Positions 49,060 through 57,111 of a stretch of DNA of 64,000 nucleotides are shown piece after piece; positions within the stretch are counted from its first letter, which is position 1; every line of letters begins with the position of its first letter. The stretch is taken from positions 310,001-374,000 of the forward strand of contig MLAX01000003.1 of NCBI GenBank assembly GCA_001890945.1, in the 5' to 3' direction. Both the position numbers and the translations under genes were made by a program. Below the pieces are notes generated by a model, which searched no databases, was not told the DNA's origin, and saw only the letters and a list, made by a program, of their open reading frames with translations. The stretch is from Alphaproteobacteria bacterium AO1-B. GTDB lineage: Bacteria > Pseudomonadota > Alphaproteobacteria > Rhizobiales > Stappiaceae.

Positions 49060-49113
49060 TTATCCCGCCAGGGCGCGCTTTTCCACCACTACTAGAATGA
49101 GCGACATCATCAT
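49060..49113 (-). CDS. ilvB leader peptide (attenuation)
   Basis: A 17-codon frame on the minus strand reads MMMSLILVVVEKRALAG and then TAA. Residues 5-10 are L-I-L-V-V-V, six branched-chain residues in a row, as expected for a leader that senses charged Leu, Ile and Val tRNAs. AAAGGA lies about nine bases before its ATG. Downstream are a GCGCGCC/GGCGCGC hairpin and a U-tailed terminator before ilvB. The match of codons, position and structure is strong evidence for attenuation control of ilvB-ilvN. Confidence 0.8.
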   Translation of the reverse strand: MMMSLILVVVEKRALAG

Positions 49114-49498
49114 GTCGTTCCGGTCCTTTGATGCTGCAGGTCTTTGATAACAAGACCGTTTGGAAGAAGGTGCGGCGTTCCCACGAGTTGGTTGTGTTTT
49201 GCTTCCAACGCACAAACCGGCTCTTCCGGCCCGATTTGATGCGCCGCACCCTAGTGAGACCGGGGGGAGGGGTCAAGCCAAAAATTCATTTGTTGCGCAT
49301 AAGATCGGCAATGTTTTTGAAAATTTCCAACATCCAGTGGTCAGGCCAGCGCGCAGTTGGGGTATCGCGTGGCTGAACCGAAGCTGTGGAAACGGCTGAG
49401 CGGCGTGACAAAAAAGTGTCACAGAGCCATTGCAGCCGGATGGTGGCGACTATATATCCGCCCCATCGGTGGAGGCCCTTGGGCATCGTCACCGCTTT
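49114..49498. other. Intergenic region upstream of tRNA-Lys and of the ilvB leader
   Basis: About 385 bases without a convincing gene. It should hold the ilv promoter and the tRNA promoter. One small perfect hairpin (GTGACA/TGTCAC, loop AAAAAG) lies at 49405-49422. Confidence 0.4.
49430..49458 (+). promoter_or_regulatory. Possible sigma-70-type promoter for tRNA-Lys
   Basis: TTGCAG and TATATC are separated by 17 bases, ending 41 bases before the tRNA. Confidence 0.35.
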
Positions 49499-49574
<76 letters not shown>

Positions 49575-49627
49575 ATTTTCTTCTATAATGGCTGAAACAG
49601 ATTGCGCTGGTTCAACCTGTTGTCGCG

Positions 49628-50152
49628 TCAAGTGGCGGTGAGTTCAGCTGTTTTTTGCTTCAACGCATCCCAGTCTGTGAATTCGCGCGTGTCTTGAAGA
49701 TCTTCATCAACATGAGCCGCCAGATCCCCTTCCAGCAAGGCCGATTTTTGAAACCAGTCGTAAATCCCTGGTTTGATCGCGCCGGCGGTCAGGAGCGTAT
49801 GCGTCGGCTGCCATTCTGTAGCCTCCAGGAAGGCGTCGACATATCCTTGGGCTTCGCTCTGGGTGTCTGGAAATGCTGCCGCAAGGCTCACGGACACAAG
49901 TAGACTTGGCAGTTTGTTTAACCGTTCCCGGTTTGCGTAAACGAAGAGCTGAAGATCTGGTTGGTGCTTTCCAGAGTGTACAGACCCTGCAACGATAACG
50001 TGATCATAGTCTGTGATTGCGAGCCCGTCAGAAACATCGCTGACGTTGTGAAACCGAACCTGGTGACCGGCATTGGTCAGTAATCCGGCCATGAATTTGG
50101 CGATTTTGTTTGTTTGCCCCTCGGTGCTTGCATAGACAATCAGAAAGTTCAT
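49628..50152 (-). CDS. Flavodoxin-domain protein (HemG-like protoporphyrinogen oxidase family)
   Basis: A 174-residue FMN-binding protein. The phosphate-binding loop reads YASTEGQTNKIA near residue 7; HVIVAGSVHSGKHQPDLQLFV and the later SVSLAAAF segment match the flavodoxin_5 group that includes HemG. HemG oxidises protoporphyrinogen IX at the membrane, but several relatives have no proven role. The ATG at 50152 has a G-rich site upstream; an in-frame start at 50254 was rejected. Confidence 0.82.
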   Translation of the reverse strand: MNFLIVYASTEGQTNKIAKFMAGLLTNAGHQVRFHNVSDVSDGLAITDYDHVIVAGSVHSGKHQPDLQLFVYANRERLNKLPSLLVSVSLAAAFPDTQSEAQGYVDAFLEATEWQPTHTLLTAGAIKPGIYDWFQKSALLEGDLAAHVDEDLQDTREFTDWDALKQKTAELTAT

Positions 50153-50398
50153 AGTTGCCCCCATCGCTTTCACTCGATGATGTGACGCTAGCACAGCGGG
50201 GTTCTGCCGTTCGTCCGCATTTTCACGTGCTTTTTTGATGTCCGGTTGCGGCAAATCGCCTTACTTAAATGCGACAGCTCTTGCCTGCTGGATCAGGATT
50301 GTTGCGGTGGCAGAAATCAGCCGGTGTTAGCTAAAAATGCGGGTTGAGGCTTGTATGGGTGTGTTTGAGTGAATAGCTGCCAGACAAAGGAGCCACTC

Positions 50399-51406
50399 AT
50401 GCATAAGTTTTCCCTGCTCGATCTGTCGCCCATCCCGGAGGGTAAAACGGCAGCTGATGCGCTCCGCAATTCGGTTGAGCTCGCCCAGATGGCGGAGGCC
50501 AACGGGTATCACAGGTTCTGGCTGGCCGAGCACCACAACATGCCTGGGATCGCCAGTGCGGCGACCGCTGTTGTGATTGGGCATGTGGCGGGGGCGACCA
50601 GCACCATCCGGGTTGGTGCCGGTGGGATTATGCTGCCCAATCATGCGCCGCTGGTCGTTGCAGAACAGTTCGGCACGCTGGCAAGCCTTTATCCGGGCCG
50701 GATAGATCTGGGCTTGGGAAGGGCGCCTGGAACCGATATGGCAACGGCGCGCGCTTTGCGGCGGCATATGGCGCCGGACGACACCTTTCCCCAAGACGTT
50801 CAGGAGCTGATGGCCTATTTCGCAGATGAGGCTGAAAGTGGACGTGTCCGAGCCATTCCAGGCGCGGGCACACATGTTCCGGTCTGGATCCTCGGCTCTA
50901 GCCTTTATGGGGCTCAGCTGGCATCGCACTATGGTTTGCCTTATGCGTTCGCCTCACACTTCGCGCCAGACATGCTCGAAGACGCGCTTTCGATCTACCG
51001 GGCCCAGTTCCAGCCGTCGCGATATCTGGATCAGCCTTATGCGGTGATGGCTGCTGGTGTGTGTGCGGCGGCAAGCGATGAAGAGGCGCAGTATCTGCGG
51101 TCCTCGCAATATCTTGCATTTGCGCGCCTAAGGACCGGGCGGCCAGGCAAACTCCCGTATCCGGTCGAGGATTTGTCTTCAGAAATTCCGGCGCCGGTTC
51201 TTGCGCAGGTGAAACATGCGCTGTCTTGTTCTGCCACGGGGTCACCGGAGATGGTCCATGTTCAGATTCAGCAGCTGTTGGATCGCTACAAGCCAGATGA
51301 GTTGATGGTCACCGGCATGCTCCATGATCACAAGGCGCGTCTCCGGTCCTTTGAAATTGCGGGCGCCGTCTTGCGGGATTTACAGGTGAAACCGCAGGCC
51401 GCTTAA
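50399..51406 (+). CDS. LLM-class flavin-dependent oxidoreductase
   Basis: A 335-residue member of the luciferase-like monooxygenase family, F420- or FMN-dependent (group resembling YhbW/MsnO8-like proteins). Conserved parts are [56 protein letters not shown], and the C-terminal [14 protein letters not shown]. The substrate is unknown. AAAGGAGCCACTC precedes the ATG at 50399; an in-frame start ten codons earlier was rejected. It lies about 40 bases from the convergent PAS-like gene. Confidence 0.88.
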   Translation: MHKFSLLDLSPIPEGKTAADALRNSVELAQMAEANGYHRFWLAEHHNMPGIASAATAVVIGHVAGATSTIRVGAGGIMLPNHAPLVVAEQFGTLASLYPGRIDLGLGRAPGTDMATARALRRHMAPDDTFPQDVQELMAYFADEAESGRVRAIPGAGTHVPVWILGSSLYGAQLASHYGLPYAFASHFAPDMLEDALSIYRAQFQPSRYLDQPYAVMAAGVCAAASDEEAQYLRSSQYLAFARLRTGRPGKLPYPVEDLSSEIPAPVLAQVKHALSCSATGSPEMVHVQIQQLLDRYKPDELMVTGMLHDHKARLRSFEIAGAVLRDLQVKPQAA

Positions 51407-51449
51407 GGAGAAGGTTCTAAAGGGCGGACGGTTTTGCGCCCCGCAGTAG

Positions 51450-52217
51450 CTAGTTTCCTAGCTTCGGAGCTGAACTTTTCACGCGGTCTGAAGTTTCATG
51501 AATCTGAAGGACCCGGATCAGGCTGAAAACCCTTTCAAATCCGGATGAGGACTTGAATTTCAGCACAAGGCGCTGCTGGGTGATGTTCGGGACCTTCGGT
51601 CCGAGGAGCGGTCCTGTTCTTTGAATGTCAAAGGACGGCTCTCCCGCAATTGCCATATGATAGGCATCCGTTGCAGCCGCCACGTATTTTTCCGGCAATA
51701 CATCCACCACCGGACGGTTGTTTGCGATCGCGGCTGGAAACATCCTGCGGAAAGTGCTGTCGCGCCCGGCAAAGGTCAATTCAGGGACTTTGCCTGCATC
51801 GGCTTCGGGCAAGGTGAGAATGAACTTTGAGGAAAGTTTCGTCAGGCGGTCATCGTTTTGAATGACGCCTTTGTTCTCGTGCCAGAGATTGAAAAGATAC
51901 TTTTCCTCATCGCCGGCCAGACCACTTTCGACGGCTTCGATTGGCATTGGCTTGATGAAATAAGGTTCATTGCCGCACAACAGCAATTGTTCTCTTGGAG
52001 GCAAAAGCCTGTTCTGCTCAGCTGCAACGGCAATAATATCATCATGGGCTGCTTTTGCCAGAAAGGCCTGTTGTTCTTCCGACAGGTGGCTTGTTCGATT
52101 GTGTGAGAAAAGCAACTGACAATAAAAGTCCAAAAGATACAGGCAATCACATTTGGCCGCGATGTGGAACAATTGCAAAAACGAAGGTTTATTCGGGGGT
52201 GGCCGGTCTGGATACAT
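51450..52217 (-). CDS. Uncharacterised protein, possibly PAS-like
   Basis: A 255-residue protein I cannot place with confidence. Its C-terminal half (LTFAGRDSTFRRMFP, then a 'vDVLPEKYVAAATDAYHMAIAGEPSFDIQ' segment) follows the pattern of PAS_5-type sensor domains. The N-terminus is Cys- and Leu-rich (CDCLYLLDFYCQLLF) and has no signal peptide I would trust. It is divergent from the R-body sigma factor gene, separated by 313 bases, so a regulatory link is possible but unsupported by any operator. Confidence 0.4.
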   Translation of the reverse strand: MYPDRPPPNKPSFLQLFHIAAKCDCLYLLDFYCQLLFSHNRTSHLSEEQQAFLAKAAHDDIIAVAAEQNRLLPPREQLLLCGNEPYFIKPMPIEAVESGLAGDEEKYLFNLWHENKGVIQNDDRLTKLSSKFILTLPEADAGKVPELTFAGRDSTFRRMFPAAIANNRPVVDVLPEKYVAAATDAYHMAIAGEPSFDIQRTGPLLGPKVPNITQQRLVLKFKSSSGFERVFSLIRVLQIHETSDRVKSSAPKLGN

Positions 52218-52530
52218 TGCCTGTTTCTCTCATTCGTAATCTGCGTTTTTGCTGATTACGTTGCTGTCCCTACAATGCCCTGCGTCATCGCCTAATTCGC
52301 TAAATTCTATTTAAGGTTGTGTATTTGGTTGTGCTGTGGTGTTCGTATGTTAAACTGCATAATGAAACTCACATAGCTTAATACAATGAAAACATGGTGT
52401 TGGTGGCGATATTATGTTTTGAAGCAATCCTTTTCCGAAAAATCGCAAAAAGAAGATCACAAGAAAAAATTCCTAGCGTCCTTGGGTTGTGTGAACAAAA
52501 CGGGTTCAAAGTGCGAAACGGAGACGCCGT
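52218..52530. other. Divergent intergenic region before the R-body locus
   Basis: 313 bases, AT-rich, without a convincing gene. It carries the promoters of the PAS-like gene and of the sigma factor; no shared motif with the other Reb gene upstreams could be made out by eye. A frame at 52386-52664 overlaps the sigma gene and is rejected. Confidence 0.4.
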
Positions 52531-53136
52531 ATGAAAGGCCAGAACGCACAGGTGCTGAGGTGGAATGGTCCAGCGCAAAGCCTTTGGATGAGCTGGATAG
52601 ACGATGGTCAGGTGCTGCGCCGCAGAGCTCTTCGCCTGACCCGCGGAGATCGGGAGGCTGCTGAGGATTTGTTGTCGGCAACTCTGATTAAGGCGGTCAG
52701 CCACGTTGAGCGGCACCATACGGCTATTCGTGAACCGCGGGCCTTCCTACTGTTTGCCATGAAGAACGAATATATTAGCCGTTTGCGTAAGGAGACGTCG
52801 GAACGCCAGGTTCGGGATTTTGGCGCTGACATCTATCAGGATCACAAAGCTGATCTTGCAGACAGGCAGCCGGACCAAGAGAACACTTTGCGGCATCAGG
52901 ATGCTTTGCGGGCTGTTTTGACGGCAGTCGATGCACTGACACCGGAGTTCAAGCGCATATTTCGCCTGAGGTTTTGCGAAGAGTATACCTACAAAGAAAT
53001 TGCCGTGACCATGGCCATTTCGGAACCGCTTGCCCGCAAGCGTGTCCAGCATCTACGTCAGCATTTGCGCGAGGCTGTCGGAGAAGACACAGCGTCCGGC
53101 AAACAAACCCGCCCGGTGTCACAGGCGGTGCAATAA
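52531..53136 (+). CDS. ECF-type RNA polymerase sigma factor of the R-body locus
   Basis: A 201-residue sigma-70 family protein. Region 2 is at about residues 28-87 (LRRRALRLTRGDREAAEDLLSATLIKAV, then AFLLFAMKNEYISRLRK). Region 4 is at about residues 129-181 (LTPEFKRIFRLRFCEEYTYKEIAVTMAISEPLARKRVQHLRQHLR). Region 3 is absent, as in ECF factors. CGGAGACGCCGT precedes the ATG. It leads the block of Reb-family genes, so it is probably their dedicated activator. No anti-sigma factor is recognised next to it. Confidence 0.85.
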   Translation: MKGQNAQVLRWNGPAQSLWMSWIDDGQVLRRRALRLTRGDREAAEDLLSATLIKAVSHVERHHTAIREPRAFLLFAMKNEYISRLRKETSERQVRDFGADIYQDHKADLADRQPDQENTLRHQDALRAVLTAVDALTPEFKRIFRLRFCEEYTYKEIAVTMAISEPLARKRVQHLRQHLREAVGEDTASGKQTRPVSQAVQ

Positions 53137-53213
53137 AGCGTCCACTCTCCTGACGGCTCGTACCGGATACACAGGCCGATTGGATCGCGATCAACACGGA
53201 ACTGGATGAAGAG

Positions 53214-53444
53214 ATGGCTGACATTGTCAATGCACAAATCACGGATGCGGTGACACAAACCAACGTCAAAGTTGTCGCCGAGGCCCCGGCCCAGGCGATC
53301 GCCAGCCTTTATCAGGTGGCAAGCCACGCTTCCGGTTTGTCTATCCAGAATGCGGTCCACAGTCAGCAGGCGATGAACCAGATCACCACCGCGGTGGTTT
53401 CCAAGGCGTGCCAGCTGATCATGGATATCGGCGAATCCGGCTAA
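53214..53444 (+). CDS. RebB-family R-body protein (short)
   Basis: A 76-residue protein of the RebB family (PF11747). The opening NAQITDAVTQTNVKVVAEAPAQAIASLYQ and the GLSIQNAVHSQQAMNQI core are diagnostic. R-bodies are coiled cytoplasmic ribbons built from such small proteins; they can unroll abruptly at low pH. This copy is shorter than usual (about 100 residues). It begins 77 bases after the sigma factor gene and precedes a larger Reb-like protein. Confidence 0.88.
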   Translation: MADIVNAQITDAVTQTNVKVVAEAPAQAIASLYQVASHASGLSIQNAVHSQQAMNQITTAVVSKACQLIMDIGESG

Positions 53445-53477
53445 CGGGCCTAAGGGGCGTCAATCAGGGAGTAATCA

Positions 53478-54113
53478 GTGATGTTTGGCGCGCTCAAGTC
53501 ATTGATGGGCAAAGGCAAGCCGGCTTCGAAACCGGCGGAACCGGCAACAGAGGCCAATGCCGCCGTTCCGGGATTGTCACGCGATGCAAACGGTCACCTG
53601 AAACCTGCGGCGCAGAAGGACACACAGGCCATGACAGCTTCTAAGAATGGGAACGGCGATAAGCCTGATAACGGCGCACCAGGCGGAGCCGGTCCCGGAA
53701 ACGGCGGTGACACCGGGGGACAGAACACTCCGCAACCTGCTCAAACTGCGCCCACCACCAGTGCGCTCAATCAGCAAGCCGTTCAAGCTGCCGAGTTTTC
53801 CAACTATGAAAACGCCGAGTATGCACCGACAATGGTGTCGACACCGCCTGAGCTGATGGTTGGCCAGACAACCGGCCTCGCGGTTCAAGACGCTGCAAAC
53901 TACATGAATGCAATCATGCAGATTGCGGTGGCGGCACAGGCGGTTGCGATCAAGAAAGCGGCCGAGAATCCGCCGCTTGCCGGCGAGGAAATCCCGCTTT
54001 TGACCGACATCCAGCAAATGGTGACGCAGGCAGTTGGTGTTTATGGAAGCGTAAGTACGACAGCAGGAACCTCGGCCAAAACGGTGATCTCTGAATTCAA
54101 AACGGGGTCATAG
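53478..54113 (+). CDS. Reb-like protein with a long Gly/Pro-rich N-terminus
   Basis: A 211-residue protein. About 95 residues of low-complexity, Gly/Asn/Pro-rich sequence (NGAPGGAGPGNGGDTGG) precede a Reb-like core at about residues 122-160 (PPELMVGQTTGLAVQDAANYMNAIMQIAVAAQ). This resembles the GLxxQ(N/D)A...Q core of RebB. A second Ala/Thr-rich helix follows. It may be an accessory or terminal subunit of the ribbon. The similarity was judged by eye and is weaker than in the other Reb genes. Confidence 0.55.
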   Translation: MMFGALKSLMGKGKPASKPAEPATEANAAVPGLSRDANGHLKPAAQKDTQAMTASKNGNGDKPDNGAPGGAGPGNGGDTGGQNTPQPAQTAPTTSALNQQAVQAAEFSNYENAEYAPTMVSTPPELMVGQTTGLAVQDAANYMNAIMQIAVAAQAVAIKKAAENPPLAGEEIPLLTDIQQMVTQAVGVYGSVSTTAGTSAKTVISEFKTGS

Positions 54114-54144
54114 TTTTGCGGGCTGAACCAACAGGAGGCAGCCA

Positions 54145-54435
54145 ATGTTTGCATATCATCAAGTGCGCCCGGGGGCGTCAATTCCGGCCGTCCCGAAGGA
54201 AACTACTCTCTGGCCTTTGGCCCAGCCCCGATCCCTTGCGGGTGACAACGACGAAAACCGCGGCCGGGATGAAACAGGTCGCGACAAAAGCGTTCCGGGA
54301 GACGATAGCCAGCGAGGGAAGCTTCCAAAGGTTCAGAAGGAAAAAACGATTTCAGAAGCGTTTGAAGACCTGAGCGCGGAAGAAAAGGAGACGGTCAACC
54401 GCCTGTTGGACCGCATGACCGGGAGAAAGAAATGA
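54145..54435 (+). CDS. Small charged protein of the R-body locus, unknown function
   Basis: A 96-residue protein I do not recognise. The N-terminal half is Asp/Arg-rich and likely disordered; the C-terminus ISEAFEDLSAEEKETVNRLLDRMTGRKK is a predicted helix pair. AGGAGGCAGCCA before the ATG is an excellent ribosome-binding site, which supports it as a real gene. Its stop overlaps the next start in an ATGA junction. Confidence 0.65.
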   Translation: MFAYHQVRPGASIPAVPKETTLWPLAQPRSLAGDNDENRGRDETGRDKSVPGDDSQRGKLPKVQKEKTISEAFEDLSAEEKETVNRLLDRMTGRKK

Positions 54436-55091
54436 CCGCACATCTCATAACCGCTTATCACGAGATTGATGACCTTCTTCTCGAGTGCCTTGTGAACTGG
54501 GCCGAAGTTGCCGAACAGGTTCGCGGCAGCTTTACGGAACCGGAAGTCCATATCGAGTTTGCACAACGGTCCACCTACTTGGTTGAGGCCCGGGCATCCG
54601 TGGAAGCAGCTCTGAGGGCCCTGGAAGGTATCAACGATCCGATTGCATCTGAGGCAGTTGCCAGCATTCCAGTAAGCGAGACGGCAAATGGATGGTCGGA
54701 AAAACATGGCCGGTGCGGTTGTGTGGATCTAGGGTTCCCGGGCGACGCCGATCACCGTCTTACAGCGGATGTGTCTAGTTCGCGGCCCGACCGGCCACAG
54801 CGCCCTCAAGAGCATTGCCGAGGTCAAATTCGTGACTGGAACCGGGATATCCTTGCATGCAGGTACGTGAAGAAGGCGGAAGCCGATAGCGCCGATTGGA
54901 CGGAACCAAAGTCGGGACCATTGAGGGCACGGCAGATTGCTTCTATCCGCGAGCAGATGATTTCCAGACTGCAGGACCGTGAGCCCCCACTACCAGAATG
55001 GGAACAACAAACGTCAGAGCCGAGCGATGAGATAAAGGAGCCGGAAAATGGTCCGCAAGCCAAGTCCAGCCGCCCCCGCAGGCGCGGGTGA
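54432..55091 (+). CDS. R-body locus protein of unknown function
   Basis: A 219-residue protein with no recognised domain. Residues 1-70 form a plausible helical domain (TAYHEIDDLLLECLVNWAEVAEQ). The middle, about residues 85-145, is unusually rich in Cys, Arg, Pro and His and reads like out-of-frame sequence; the tail is acidic then basic. It is coupled to the gene before it and overlaps the gene after it by 44 bases. A past frameshift or insertion is possible. Confidence 0.55.
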   Translation: MTAHLITAYHEIDDLLLECLVNWAEVAEQVRGSFTEPEVHIEFAQRSTYLVEARASVEAALRALEGINDPIASEAVASIPVSETANGWSEKHGRCGCVDLGFPGDADHRLTADVSSSRPDRPQRPQEHCRGQIRDWNRDILACRYVKKAEADSADWTEPKSGPLRARQIASIREQMISRLQDREPPLPEWEQQTSEPSDEIKEPENGPQAKSSRPRRRG

Positions 55092-55836
55092 TCCGAAGGC
55101 CTCCACCCAAGGCGCCAAAGGCACCCAAGGGACTGCGGCAGCAGATACATCAACGCAGAAAGCTGGGCCTGTCGACGGAACCAGTGGTCAAGCAGCTGAT
55201 GCTGAACAAACTGCATCAAGCGCAGCTTCTGGTGAGGCAGGTAGTACAGGTCAACAAAACGACGCTCCCGGATCAGCGACAGGCACTGGCACTGGCTCTG
55301 GCACTGGCACTGGCACTGGCCGAAGAAGCAGCGGAGGCTCAGACCTCCTCAAGGAAATTCTTGAGAGTTTCCTGAAGAGCTCGACTTTGCAGTCCGACTA
55401 CCAATCCCTCTACAGGTCATTGCCGACAGTTGTCGGGATCGCAGCCGAAATTTTGAAGAAAAAGGAAGCCGGGGATGCCGCGCTGGATGAAGGGATGCAA
55501 GCGGTAGCACGCGTCCTGAGCGATGCACGGGACAAGGCAGAGCAACTTTCCAATACCATGTCCGCGCAACAGGCTGCCCTTGAAAAACTTCTCAATGACA
55601 AGGCCTCCCTCACTGAGCTTTTGAAAGCCAGTCAGCAAAAAAAGGTGGAGGCGTTCCAGGGAGTGCCGCACTTCGGGCCAGGCGCCGCAGCACTGGCTGA
55701 TCCAAAGGTTGCTTATCAGCTCAACACATTGATGGGGAATATCAACTCAATGGTTGCCAGAGAGGTTGAGCGCCAAATCGCGGGTCTCCGGTCTCAAGCG
55801 AATGCGGGCCAGCAACAAAACAGACCAAAATCATAA
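55048..55836 (+). CDS. R-body locus protein with Thr-Gly repeat and coiled coil
   Basis: A 262-residue protein I do not recognise. The first 100 residues are low complexity (Ala/Thr/Gly/Ser), including TGTGTGSGTGTGTG encoded by a six-unit GGCACT repeat. From about residue 98 it is helical (LLKEILESFLKSS, later a 'KAEQLSNTMSAQQAALEKLLND' coiled-coil-like segment). A conserved-looking helix NTLMGNINSMVAREVERQIAGLR ends it. AAAGGAGCCGGAAA precedes the ATG. It is probably a structural or accessory R-body protein, by location only. Confidence 0.62.
   Translation: MVRKPSPAAPAGAGDPKASTQGAKGTQGTAAADTSTQKAGPVDGTSGQAADAEQTASSAASGEAGSTGQQNDAPGSATGTGTGSGTGTGTGRRSSGGSDLLKEILESFLKSSTLQSDYQSLYRSLPTVVGIAAEILKKKEAGDAALDEGMQAVARVLSDARDKAEQLSNTMSAQQAALEKLLNDKASLTELLKASQQKKVEAFQGVPHFGPGAAALADPKVAYQLNTLMGNINSMVAREVERQIAGLRSQANAGQQQNRPKS
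55282..55320. repeat. GGCACT tandem repeat (six units)
   Basis: Six hexamers, five GGCACT and one variant GGCTCT as the third unit, in frame within the gene at 55048. Each unit encodes Gly-Thr. Gain or loss of units would keep the frame and change linker length. Confidence 0.9.
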
Positions 55837-55860
55837 ACTAGATTGCAAGAGGATTGTATG

Positions 55861-55891
55861 AGCCCGCCGGCCATCGTCGGCGGGCTTTTCG
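55861..55891 (+). terminator. Terminator within the R-body locus
   Basis: A 9-bp perfect stem AGCCCGCCG/CGGCGGGCT with an 8-base loop is followed by TTTTCGTTT, 25 bases after the 55048 gene. It separates the upstream operon from the second RebB gene. Confidence 0.85.
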
Positions 55892-56040
55892 TTTGACGGG
55901 TTTTTTTGGGGTCCGAATTGATGTTTTTCCATTTTTATCAATCAGATAAGTCAGGTTTGCTTTCACACACAAGATTTACGGACGTCTAACCAAGTGCCGA
56001 TAGCCGAACGTGAACCGGCTCAGCTCAAGGAGTAGCAAAT

Positions 56041-56370
56041 ATGGCAGATCCCGTAACAGTGAACCCGATGGTCACGGACGCCGTGACCCAATCCAACGTC
56101 AAGGTGGTTGGTGAATCCCCGGCCATGGCCATCAGCACTTTGTACCAGTCGATGGCACACTCAACCGGCATTTTGTTCGAAAATGCGGTGGCCGCACAAC
56201 AGCAGCAAAACATTCTGGCGCAAGCTGCGGTGAACCAAGGCGTCATGCAGATCTACAGCATGGATACCATGGCTGGTGCAGGTGCAACCGAGAAGGTTGG
56301 CCAGACCGGAGTTGCCGACAACCTCACCGGTCTCATGACGGTCCTTCAGGCGTTCAGCGGCGGCCGGTAA
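56041..56370 (+). CDS. rebB: RebB-family R-body structural protein
   Basis: A 109-residue RebB homologue of full typical length. It has VNPMVTDAVTQSNVKVVGESPAMAISTLYQ and GILFENAVAAQQQQNILAQAAVNQGVMQIYSMD, very close to the canonical RebB pattern. It follows a terminator and its own upstream region, so it is probably expressed from a separate promoter and at high level. AAGGAGTAGCAAAT precedes the ATG. This is the clearest R-body gene in the window. Confidence 0.93.
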   Translation: MADPVTVNPMVTDAVTQSNVKVVGESPAMAISTLYQSMAHSTGILFENAVAAQQQQNILAQAAVNQGVMQIYSMDTMAGAGATEKVGQTGVADNLTGLMTVLQAFSGGR

Positions 56371-56394
56371 GCCAAAATCCGCTTTATAAGCCAT

Positions 56395-56425
56395 TGGCTC
56401 TGTTCCAGTTTCTGGAACGGAGCCA
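56395..56425 (+). promoter_or_regulatory. Strong hairpin between two Reb genes
   Basis: A 14-bp stem TGGCTCTGTTCCAG/CTGGAACGGAGCCA (one G-U pair) with a TTT loop, 25 bases after the RebB stop. There is no T-tract after it, so it is more likely a transcript stabiliser or processing site than a simple terminator. Confidence 0.6.
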
Positions 56426-56604
56426 TTACGCATGCGTGGAGCAATAAAGAATTAACAACTATAGGTTGATACTTCCTGCGACCTCATCCCGGTAACCCTG
56501 ATGAATATTGGGCGTATCCAAAAGAGTGAATCCATCGGGATAAGGCGTTGAGGGCAGGTGAAGCCCCTCCAGACCGGATGATCCGGCTAGTGAAGGAAGA
56601 TATC

Positions 56605-56973
56605 ATGCCAAGCAAATCTCAAGCGCAGCCGGAGCAATCGGCTGATGTGCCTTTAAATACCCTTGAAGCTGACATGGAGACCCTGGCCAAGATCGGCGAG
56701 GCGGCAAGTCTCAATGATCTCGTTCTCGGACTGTCTCCCGCTGTTGCAGTGGCCAGCCTGTATGTTTCCAACACAAACTCGCTTAGCATCTTGTATGAAA
56801 ATGCGGTGGCGACGCAGCAACAGCAGACCCAGCTGGCCCAAAGCGCATTGAAAGCCGGGATCGCGCAGCTGCACAAGGTCACCGAAAGCAGCAGCGCTGC
56901 TGCTGCGGCCGCCGAAAACCCGGATCAAGATCTCCTGGACCTTTTAAAGTCCATAAAGACGGCGGTTCAATAA
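56605..56973 (+). CDS. Reb-family protein
   Basis: A 122-residue protein whose core (LGLSPAVAVASLYVSNTNSLSILYENAVATQQQQTQLAQSALKAGI) follows the RebB pattern, including the ENAV..QQQ element. The opening 'VTQ.NVKV' element of RebB is replaced by ETLAKIGEAASLNDL. A Ser/Ala-rich stretch follows (SSSAAAAAAE). AAGGAAGATATC before the ATG at 56605 supports that start; a longer in-frame start at 56548 was rejected. Probably a second structural subunit. Confidence 0.8.
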   Translation: MPSKSQAQPEQSADVPLNTLEADMETLAKIGEAASLNDLVLGLSPAVAVASLYVSNTNSLSILYENAVATQQQQTQLAQSALKAGIAQLHKVTESSSAAAAAAENPDQDLLDLLKSIKTAVQ

Positions 56974-57111
56974 CCGCCAACGGTGGCCTTGTCGGACGTT
57001 TCTGGAGGATCCGAGAAACTGCGGACTTTTCAGGCAGGGGGCTGTCGCTGTATAGAGGGCGCCAAACGGGCCTCGCCCGATGGCGCCTTTCAAACAAAAA
57101 GACAAAGCCCC

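Noticed and set aside
52386..52664. A 92-codon frame overlapping the sigma factor start
   Set aside because: It overlaps the sigma gene in another frame, has no ribosome-binding site and a mixed composition.
55282..55320. Tandem repeat considered as a CRISPR or regulatory repeat
   Set aside because: Units are six bases, have no spacers and are in frame inside a coding sequence.
51450..56973. R-body locus considered as a prophage or gas-vesicle cluster
   Set aside because: No integrase, capsid, tail or Gvp features occur, while the RebB pattern is clear in three genes.
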